Shown: positions 14,514-21,893 of the stretch, in pieces | Numbering within the stretch: position 1 is the stretch's first letter | Layout of the letters: each line of letters opens with the position of its first letter | Virus record (IMG/VR): IMGVR_UViG_3300031162_001515 | Location: 1-23,420 of that record | From: a virus | Strand: one strand, 5' to 3' | DNA: 23,420 nucleotides | Made by a program: the position numbers and the translations under genes | The notes under the pieces: model-generated | The model's input: only the letters and a program-made list of their open reading frames with translations | Told to the model about the DNA's origin: nothing | Databases searched by the model: none

Positions 14514-15062
14514 TTATAATGTTCTAAGTGGTGTTGTTAATTGTGAACTTACAGAATTCTTACTAAGAAATATCGCTGAAAATTCTACTTTAATCTGAAT
14601 TGCTTGCGAAGTCTGATTAGTATTCTTTCCATATGCTGTGAAAAAAAGATTTTTACGTAAAGTTACAGTTGAAGTTATAGCATCGGTACTACCGTCTTTA
14701 ATCCATTCAAAAAAATCGATTCTATAATCATCTGGGACCCCTGTAATATAATCATAGTAACCATCCTGCATAGAATCGGCTTTTTTTGAAAATGTTACAT
14801 AAAGAATATCGGAAGTTGTTTGAGGGAGCCATATCTTTAAATAATTAGCTCCCTCAGATGTGTTTGTAGTAAGTGGTATAAAAACTTTATTTCCTCCATA
14901 TAAAACTGAATTTAAAGGATTGTTAAAAGAGCCTGTCGGACCATTTGCAATGAAGGGCTCCTGAAAGAGAGTTCCATCATCCAAATTACTTGTTGTAAAC
15001 TTAGCCTTAAAATGTAGTGAATTTTGAGGGGCTGCATTACTATTTCTTATTATTGCTGGCAT
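14514..15062 (-). CDS. Probable virion structural protein, 182 residues
   Basis: I do not recognise a family. The protein is beta-rich with many Ser, Thr, Asn and aromatic residues (YLKIWLPQTTSDILYVTFSK, IQIKVEFSAIFLSK) and has no signal peptide or membrane segment. It lies 12 bases from the gene after it and 14 bases from the gene before it within the structural operon, which is the main argument for a virion role. The leader TAAAATAAAATTATG is A-rich. Confidence 0.65.
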   Translation of the reverse strand: MPAIIRNSNAAPQNSLHFKAKFTTSNLDDGTLFQEPFIANGPTGSFNNPLNSVLYGGNKVFIPLTTNTSEGANYLKIWLPQTTSDILYVTFSKKADSMQDGYYDYITGVPDDYRIDFFEWIKDGSTDAITSTVTLRKNLFFTAYGKNTNQTSQAIQIKVEFSAIFLSKNSVSSQLTTPLRTL

Positions 15063-15076
15063 AATTTTATTTTATT

Positions 15077-15520
15077 TTAAATTGACTTTTTTACATTTAA
15101 AGTAGTTAGCGTATTTAGCTGCTTAGGAAATGGCGGAGGAGTTTCAGTTGATGTTGGTAAAGAGGCTTCTGTAATAGGAAGCGTAGGGTGTGCTCCTGAA
15201 GTTTGTAAATCTGTGAGGTACTCAATATTCACAGGGGCTCCATCATAAAAAAAAGCTACTAAATTTGTTTGTGAGAAATTTGAAGCCGTTTTTAAACATC
15301 CTTCTGATTTTCCTGTAACATCTGGAACATCTCCAGAGCTTAATGATGTAGATGTCTTATAATTTGTATCTATATCAGATAATGTAAACTTCTTTATCTC
15401 AAACAAATCATCTCCATTAGAATTGAATCTTTCATTATTTTTGTTGAACAAATATGTTCTGCCTATATCTGTAAGATAAGCTGTTGCATAGGTTGTTTCT
15501 GCTGAAGGTATATATCCCAT
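15077..15520 (-). CDS. Small virion protein with the LTDxGR N-terminal module
   Basis: This 147-residue protein has residues 1-25 that align without gaps to the start of the 675-residue protein upstream: Tyr3, Thr9-Thr10 and LTDxGR at 16-21 are shared. A second shared block follows (FEIKKFTLSDIDTNY, compare FDKGIFSDREINY). It lacks the long middle and the C-terminal TEIG block of the larger protein, so it looks like a stand-alone N-terminal module. It is probably a tail or baseplate appendage component. Confidence 0.7.
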   Translation of the reverse strand: MGYIPSAETTYATAYLTDIGRTYLFNKNNERFNSNGDDLFEIKKFTLSDIDTNYKTSTSLSSGDVPDVTGKSEGCLKTASNFSQTNLVAFFYDGAPVNIEYLTDLQTSGAHPTLPITEASLPTSTETPPPFPKQLNTLTTLNVKKSI

Positions 15521-15573
15521 TTTGTTTTTTTATTTGTTTTTTATTTTATTATAAATATATTAATTAAAAAAAG
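15521..15573 (-). promoter_or_regulatory. Candidate internal promoter in the structural operon
   Basis: A 53-base AT-only stretch separates the 675- and 147-residue genes. On the minus strand it reads ATATTTATAATAAAAT (ATATTTATAA at 15558-15549), similar to motifs ahead of other leading genes. The other gaps in this operon are only 12-14 bases, so this one is a likely site for an extra promoter. Confidence 0.3.
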
Positions 15574-17601
15574 TTAAAAATCAATCTCTAGCTGGAAAGC
15601 TAAATATCTTGATGGATTCTTTTTAATTGGATATGTAGGCTTTCCAACTGCAACAAGAGCGTTGTTGTTATTTAAAATGCCAATTTCTGTTATGAAAGTA
15701 TCTGAATCTAATATTCCATTAAAACTTGTATTATTAGAGCTATTGTATTTAGAGTCTGGAGCAGCCACTGTCATAATAGATTTATATGTGGTTGCCATTA
15801 TAGACGCTGTTATGTTTCCAAAAAAGAAAGCCTCGCTCCCAAATGTTAACCCATCTAATTCAACACTATTATTATCATAAAATTCACTATCTAAAACATA
15901 GGTAGTTCCGCTGTCATAATCTGGTTGTGAAACTATAAATTGATGTCCTGCAAGATTAAGTGGGTTAATAGTTTTACTACCAGTAGCTCCTGTATAGATA
16001 CCACTACCAGTTACTCCAGAAGAGATTTTCATCCATCCATCAGTCGGGATTGTGTCTAAATCTACAAGGGGGCTAGTTGTTGTGTTAACTTTATTAACTA
16101 ATAACTGAATTTTGTTTGCATTCCAACCACTGCCGCTAAAGGAAGTCATACCAGATTCGTCTCTCAAATAAGGGAAAAATGATGTACTAAAAGAAGCTCT
16201 AAGATGCTGTGGCGCACCAAGACTATCTTCAGCTCCATCAATCCTTTGTATGTATTGACAGGGTAATGTCTTAGGATATCCATATGTTAATCCAGAAGAT
16301 ATAGCTAAATCACTCTCTGCAACATAAGTTACAAAATAAGTATATCCAGTTTCAAGAAGACCAACAGCAGATGGCGATTGCTCTGAACTAGGGGTAGGTG
16401 AAGTAGAAAGGTTTAATTCAGGTAGCGTATAAGACCTGTTTGATTTATATGTTAAAGCAGTGAGTAACTCAGGGTCTGTAATTACAAACATCTTAAGCTT
16501 ATGATAAACTCTACCTACAACTGTATCAGTTGTTGATGCTCCGTCTCTTAAGTCTCTATAGCTAGTTTGAGATACAGCATCAAAAGTTGTAGAACCAGCT
16601 GAGTCTTGCAGTTTTAATCCATATGTAGCAGCTTGACCTGCATTCGCAGGTTCTCTGTGCCACATAACATTTGGAATATCTACGATAACAGATTTCTCAA
16701 CTAATTGTTCTGCATATGTATTTCCAGTAAATTCATTTGTATAGTGGAATATTCCCACTTGTCTTGTCTCATCTCTAAATCCTAGATAATGCTTAGTTCC
16801 ATTATACTGTATAGAACCATATGTTGTATATCCACTTATAGAAGAGTTAGTTCCTTCTACAGAGCTTGTTCTTACAATATTCATATTCCACACCTGAGTA
16901 TTTACAGTTGCGGCTGAACCATAATAAGTTTCAACCCCATTGAATGGGTAAAAGTATGTATTTAAAACCTGAGTAGTTGGAGTTGTTCCAAAGTCTGGAA
17001 CTTTTCTATCCAGAGTTACAATAGATGTCCCTGTATCTGCAGACAAAACTCTATACCAAAGTGTATTTGTAGGGTTTCCAGAAAGAAAAAGGTCATTCGA
17101 ACTATATGTAACCCCGCTACCTTGTATTGGCTGCCATGGGATGTACATAAGATTACCAGCTGTTGGGAAATACGCTGTACCACCACCAGCAACAGTTACA
17201 TTATTTGTTCCGTCTGGAACATATGTAGCATAATCTATTGTGTTTGAACCGAGTATCTCAGATGTGTTTGCTGACCATGAGTCTGTTTCTCCAGCAAAAA
17301 AACCAACAGAGGGAGTGGCTGCTGTTATATTTTGCTTTACTGAACCTATAGTAATAGTAAAAGCTGAAGAGCCATCAAAATTAGTAGGTGGAGAAAATGA
17401 TGGCGCAGAGTCTTTTGGTGATATAACTCTATTACAACACCCTATATCATAAGCTCCTGCCCTATCTATTCCATAATTTATTTCTCTATCAGAAAAAATA
17501 CCTTTATCAAAAGTTAATTGCCCTAATGATAAAAGTCTCCTACCTTCATCGGTAAGCTTTATATTGATGAATGTTGTTGGCTCGTTTGTTAAATAACTCA
17601 T
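15574..17601 (-). CDS. Large virion structural protein, tail or fibre type
   Basis: This 675-residue protein is the first gene of the leftward structural operon. The N-terminus holds the LTDEGRRLLSLGQL motif (16-29) followed by FSDREINYGID, shared with the 147-residue protein downstream. The long middle is Ser/Thr/Gly/Tyr-rich and beta-stranded. The C-terminus (FITEIGILNNNNALVAVGK, PIKK) is shared with the 364-residue protein. It therefore carries both modules that the two shorter proteins have singly. No enzymatic motif is visible. The leader TACGCTGAAATG lacks a Shine-Dalgarno sequence. Confidence 0.8.
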   Translation of the reverse strand: MSYLTNEPTTFINIKLTDEGRRLLSLGQLTFDKGIFSDREINYGIDRAGAYDIGCCNRVISPKDSAPSFSPPTNFDGSSAFTITIGSVKQNITAATPSVGFFAGETDSWSANTSEILGSNTIDYATYVPDGTNNVTVAGGGTAYFPTAGNLMYIPWQPIQGSGVTYSSNDLFLSGNPTNTLWYRVLSADTGTSIVTLDRKVPDFGTTPTTQVLNTYFYPFNGVETYYGSAATVNTQVWNMNIVRTSSVEGTNSSISGYTTYGSIQYNGTKHYLGFRDETRQVGIFHYTNEFTGNTYAEQLVEKSVIVDIPNVMWHREPANAGQAATYGLKLQDSAGSTTFDAVSQTSYRDLRDGASTTDTVVGRVYHKLKMFVITDPELLTALTYKSNRSYTLPELNLSTSPTPSSEQSPSAVGLLETGYTYFVTYVAESDLAISSGLTYGYPKTLPCQYIQRIDGAEDSLGAPQHLRASFSTSFFPYLRDESGMTSFSGSGWNANKIQLLVNKVNTTTSPLVDLDTIPTDGWMKISSGVTGSGIYTGATGSKTINPLNLAGHQFIVSQPDYDSGTTYVLDSEFYDNNSVELDGLTFGSEAFFFGNITASIMATTYKSIMTVAAPDSKYNSSNNTSFNGILDSDTFITEIGILNNNNALVAVGKPTYPIKKNPSRYLAFQLEIDF

Positions 17602-17742
17602 TTCAGCGTATTTTTTTTATATAAATAGAGTGATTAAAATTTATTCAATTCCTATTCTAAAATAAATAGTTTTATAAGAAAATAAATATTTTACATTTAC
17701 ATTCGAAAAGTTTTTCCCTAATATTTATTAAAAACCCATTTA
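17602..17742. promoter_or_regulatory. Divergent late promoter region
   Basis: This 141-base, very AT-rich gap separates the leftward and rightward structural operons. On the minus strand CTATTTATATAAAA (17628-17620 and beyond) lies 18 bases before the 17601 ATG. On the plus strand ATATTTATTA (17721-17730) lies 12 bases before the 17743 ATG, and AATAAATA, one base off the T4 late box TATAAATA, occurs twice between about 17660 and 17690. The exact promoter is not certain. Confidence 0.45.
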
Positions 17743-20208
17743 ATGGCAACGATACCAGCAAATACAGCAAATACCCTTTCTACGGCTTTCAGTCCAGGTG
17801 AAGACATACTTTTTGGAAACACTAGTTCTCAAGCTATATTCACGCATGGTGACTATAAAATGGAAAAAAGTTCAGAACCAGATAATTTAACTGGAACTTC
17901 TGAGAATTTATCTTTCTCCTCTTTTTCTACTCTTGAAAATATGGGGGTTGATGATTTTAATCCTAAAATTTATACATCAGTTCAAAATAACGAACTTAGA
18001 CCAGCGCCATCTGACCCTCATAGTTATAGTTATTTTGGCTCTTTTTATACAGAAGTAGCTCGTTCTATAAATAACATAATCGATACCTTCCCTTATGCAG
18101 CCCTTGCTTTTGATGGCTATAATGGTAATACAGTATATGATTATACTGAAACCACTAATTTAATTACTGGAGAACAAACTTCAAATTTTAAGATACCAGC
18201 AAGTGTAATAACAAATCAGGGTTTTATTTTATTTAATTCAGCATCAACAGTTGGAAACCAATCTAGCTTAATGACTGAAACTAATCAATTTGAAATACAG
18301 TTTAGCGGAGTTTCAAGTGCAAATACTGAATCCTTTGAAATAGATAGTTATTCTTTTACTGGAGGAACTAGCGGGGTTCTTGAATTTACTTTAAAGGGGA
18401 GTCTTAAAAATAGCGTAAACACCTCTGGGTTTACGGCTGGGACCAGTAATTTGCCAATATACATAAGACCTTCAAAGAAAAGAGCTACTGTGTACAATAT
18501 GCAAAAACCAAGACTTGATAAACAACTTTTGGAAGTAGGTCTATTAGATATACCAGATGTAGATGATGAACATAAAAACTTTAGATATAACATACCTTGG
18601 CCAAGAACAATAGATGGATTTAATCCAGATATAACAGGAGATGTTTTTGAAACATATAAAGATAATATACTTCTACTTGCTGGAAACGTTGATGTTGATA
18701 AGACTGATGTCATGATTAAGACTATGATTCCAGATAACTATCTTGACTTTGATACTGATACTCAGATTTATAGAAAACTAACCTCTTCCTATGCGAAGCA
18801 GTTTGATGAAATTAAGCAATTTATTGACAATATTGCTTATGCTCATACTATGAATTATAATAATGAAAATAGCATTCCAGAAAAATTCTTAGTAAAATTC
18901 AGCAACCTTCTTGGGTGGAAGTTATCTAGTTCATTTAGCGAAATAGATTTATTTGAATATCTTGCAGATGATGAAAATCCTGAACAAAATTCTTTTGCTT
19001 ATTATAATGTAGAGCTTTGGAAAAGGATTTTAATAAACATAAACTGGCTTTATAAGAAAAAAGGAACAAGAGATGCTATCCAATTTTTATTTAAACTAAT
19101 GGGGGCCCCAGATTGTCTTATCGAGTTTAATGAGTTTGTATATGATATCAACAAAACAGTGGTTGGGGATATTTCACAAGAATCTGGGAGCGAAGCAGAA
19201 GCTTTAACGGAAACTTCAGAAATAAGTAAGATAAATGAAAGAGGATTTATAAATTACGATGCAAGCAAGTTTATATTCCAAGAGGGTGGAGCTGGCAGGG
19301 GAGATGGGCAAAGCTATATAAATCAATGGAGACCAGAGTTTAATCCACTTAAGAGGGTTGATAACATAAAAGTACAAGTTGGACTTACCGCCTTCACTGG
19401 TAGTGAGAATATAATAAACACAAAAGAAGTACAAATTCAGCTAAATTCAGCACAAGCAGTTGAATGTGACGTTTTTGAATGGTATCAGTTGAGCGGAACT
19501 TGCTGGGTATGGGGAACTCAAGGAAGCCCTACATTTGATGGTAACAATGTTCCATTTGAATATACGATTCCTAATTGTGATTTTGTTAATCCAGACAATA
19601 TAACTGGTATGACTTTTAGTGAGTATATGGAATTTATATATACGTCTAACATAGAGCCTAGGAATAGAAAAACTAATACACAATCACATACTACTTGGGC
19701 CTACCCAGAGCTTAAGAGAATATATATGAACTATTATTTGCTTGCTGAACCAAAATCTAATTCATTAAATATAAAAAAATTAGAATCTTTCCTTGACCTT
19801 ATAGCTATTAATTTCGAAGAATATGTATTACAACTTATTCCTGCAACTACAATTTTAAACGCTGGTAGCATAGTTTATAGAAATACTGTTTTTCATAGAC
19901 AGAGGTTTGTTTATAAAGAAGGAATAAATGATGGTTCTGAATTTAAAAAAGCATTACCCCCAAACTTAAACTCACAAACATATCCAGTTAATGTTAGTGC
20001 TCAAATAAATGATTTCATTAGAGCTGGAGCTAATGTGGTTTCAATAAATTCATCAATATCTGGAGGTGTAGATATGTGTATTAATCCTGCAAATATAACT
20101 ATGACTGTTAATCAAAACAGCCTAAACTCAGTGGTAGATTCATTTGAAGTGACTAATAAAATAGAACCTAGTATAAGTAAAAGTACAATATTTCCAAAAT
20201 CACTATGA
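17743..20208 (+). CDS. Tail or baseplate protein with a phage tail protein I-like region
   Basis: This 821-residue protein is the first gene of the rightward tail operon. Residues about 345-465 carry a helical block (SSYAKQFDEIKQFIDNI, then FLVKFSNLLGWKLS) leading to WLYKKKGTRDAIQFLFKLMG (435-454). The KKGTRDAI-x-LLG pattern is typical of P2 gpI-type tail proteins, which join baseplate and tail fibres. The N-terminal 250 residues are Ser/Thr-rich, and the C-terminal part is beta-rich. Its stop overlaps the next start by four bases (ATGA). The leader CCCATTTAATG has no Shine-Dalgarno sequence. Confidence 0.75.
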   Translation: MATIPANTANTLSTAFSPGEDILFGNTSSQAIFTHGDYKMEKSSEPDNLTGTSENLSFSSFSTLENMGVDDFNPKIYTSVQNNELRPAPSDPHSYSYFGSFYTEVARSINNIIDTFPYAALAFDGYNGNTVYDYTETTNLITGEQTSNFKIPASVITNQGFILFNSASTVGNQSSLMTETNQFEIQFSGVSSANTESFEIDSYSFTGGTSGVLEFTLKGSLKNSVNTSGFTAGTSNLPIYIRPSKKRATVYNMQKPRLDKQLLEVGLLDIPDVDDEHKNFRYNIPWPRTIDGFNPDITGDVFETYKDNILLLAGNVDVDKTDVMIKTMIPDNYLDFDTDTQIYRKLTSSYAKQFDEIKQFIDNIAYAHTMNYNNENSIPEKFLVKFSNLLGWKLSSSFSEIDLFEYLADDENPEQNSFAYYNVELWKRILININWLYKKKGTRDAIQFLFKLMGAPDCLIEFNEFVYDINKTVVGDISQESGSEAEALTETSEISKINERGFINYDASKFIFQEGGAGRGDGQSYINQWRPEFNPLKRVDNIKVQVGLTAFTGSENIINTKEVQIQLNSAQAVECDVFEWYQLSGTCWVWGTQGSPTFDGNNVPFEYTIPNCDFVNPDNITGMTFSEYMEFIYTSNIEPRNRKTNTQSHTTWAYPELKRIYMNYYLLAEPKSNSLNIKKLESFLDLIAINFEEYVLQLIPATTILNAGSIVYRNTVFHRQRFVYKEGINDGSEFKKALPPNLNSQTYPVNVSAQINDFIRAGANVVSINSSISGGVDMCINPANITMTVNQNSLNSVVDSFEVTNKIEPSISKSTIFPKSL

Positions 20209-21866
20209 TATTTATAAACTCAATACAAGAAACTACTGGTACAAATGATAGTGTAGTACAATCTTTTTATCAAAATATATTTTATGATGTTTCAGATGGA
20301 GTTATATCTCCATTTACATTTAATGTTCCTAAATTTACAACAAACGGTGGCACAACAGATTACTATGAGCAAAATCCTCTTGCTATATTTACAAACCTTG
20401 TTAAGCCCTTTATTAGATTTGACTTTAGTGCGAATACATCAAGTTTTGGGCCAGACGTTTATATAAAGCATGACATATATCGTATTAAATGGGATAAATT
20501 TAGCGTAGCTCAACAAGACGTTAAAGCTGAAGGTAGTGATATTTTTCAGAATGAAAACATATCAACTGAGACAATACGAGAGGTAGATGAGAATACTGGG
20601 GAAATAAAAACAAAAACAATAAATAGAACTCTCAGAGAAAACTTAAACAGTATAAAATCTCATGAAAAAGTAGATAAAAACAATATAGACCCAATAACGA
20701 ATCTATACGTAAGGCCGACAGCTAAAGACATACAAGATGATTTGAATGTGCCGATATATTCTATAACTGCTTCAACTACAGGTATTACAACAAGTATATA
20801 TGATTTAGAGCTAGACCAGTTCATTAAAAAAATAGGAGAACTTAAGACGGATTTATTTCAAAATAAGAGTCAATATATAGTTGATACTAATATAATATTT
20901 AATAGAACAGTTTCAGAAGGTTTGTATGACCTTGAGGAGATTGTGGATGGAGCTATTGTGAGTAAAGATTATAAGTCTGTTATTACAACTGAAACAGTTA
21001 CTGATAGGCAGGTTATATCTGAGGGGAGATTTAAAGACCTTAACTTTGTTGCTGGAGCTTACTTTTCCTACTTAGAGGTTCCAGATAAACCAACTCTAGA
21101 GTTCCCTACAGCGGAGGGTCAGATTAACTCATTTACTCCAGAAATATTTTGGAGCAATGGAGAGAAGGCAGATGAATACCTAATTCAAGTAAGCTATAAT
21201 ACTGGGGACACAGCTTTTACAGAGAGTGTGTTTACTTATATTGTACCTAAATTAGATGAATTTAAAGAAGAGTCTAGAGTTACAACTAAAGATACAGTTT
21301 CTGAATTTACAAGTAAGAAAACTATTAGAAAATATGAAATTTCACTAAAGTCAAATAGTAGTGTAATATACAGGGTAGGTAACGTAAATAGTATCCAAAG
21401 TAATTTATTTGGAATTAGACAGTATGCTGTAACCTTCTCAGACAATAGAACTATTATTACTCAAGCAGAGCCAATTAAATCATTTGTATTCACCGAATCT
21501 GATAGCCCATACACAGAGCTTATATCTGGATTATCTTCACCGCCCTCTCTTGACTCTGAAAGCCCTCTTTCTGAGTATGTACTTAGCGGCACAGTATCTG
21601 GTTCAACTGTTACTGGAGCTACAATGCAGCTCGTATACCCTAATGCAAGCTTCGTGACAGAACTTACAGATGCTGCTGGTGGATTTGAGTTTGATAGTCT
21701 TGAACCTGGAACATACACTCTTAATACAACTTACAGAGGATATGCGCTAGATAGCAGGCAGGTTGTTATTAGTTCAGATACTAATTTAAACTTTGAGATA
21801 TTGATTCAGTGGGATAATACTTACGATATTTGGGCCACTAAAGAAAGTGATATAATTAAATATTAA
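20205..21866 (+). CDS. Tail/baseplate protein with Ig-like and carboxypeptidase-regulatory-like domains
   Basis: This 553-residue protein has an N-terminal part (1-290) that I do not recognise. Around residues 295-345, PDKPTLEFPTAEGQ and FTPEIFWSNGEKADEYLIQV look like a fibronectin-type-III-like domain. The C-terminal 95 residues (LSGTVSGSTVTGATMQLVYP, then GGFEFDSLEPGTYTLNTTYR) follow the carboxypeptidase-regulatory or transthyretin-like pattern, a beta-sandwich often used in phage surface adhesion. It is translationally coupled to the gene before it and followed by the tail fibre gene, which fits a baseplate or fibre-connector role. Confidence 0.75.
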   Translation: MIFINSIQETTGTNDSVVQSFYQNIFYDVSDGVISPFTFNVPKFTTNGGTTDYYEQNPLAIFTNLVKPFIRFDFSANTSSFGPDVYIKHDIYRIKWDKFSVAQQDVKAEGSDIFQNENISTETIREVDENTGEIKTKTINRTLRENLNSIKSHEKVDKNNIDPITNLYVRPTAKDIQDDLNVPIYSITASTTGITTSIYDLELDQFIKKIGELKTDLFQNKSQYIVDTNIIFNRTVSEGLYDLEEIVDGAIVSKDYKSVITTETVTDRQVISEGRFKDLNFVAGAYFSYLEVPDKPTLEFPTAEGQINSFTPEIFWSNGEKADEYLIQVSYNTGDTAFTESVFTYIVPKLDEFKEESRVTTKDTVSEFTSKKTIRKYEISLKSNSSVIYRVGNVNSIQSNLFGIRQYAVTFSDNRTIITQAEPIKSFVFTESDSPYTELISGLSSPPSLDSESPLSEYVLSGTVSGSTVTGATMQLVYPNASFVTELTDAAGGFEFDSLEPGTYTLNTTYRGYALDSRQVVISSDTNLNFEILIQWDNTYDIWATKESDIIKY

Positions 21867-21893
21867 AGAAACTATTTATAAGAAACTAATAAG
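21867..21893 (+). promoter_or_regulatory. Candidate promoter before the tail fibre gene
   Basis: CTATTTATAAGAAACTAATAAG stands directly before the ATG at 21894, with CTATTTATA at 21872-21880. It matches the motif seen before several other leading genes. Inference from recurrence. Confidence 0.3.
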
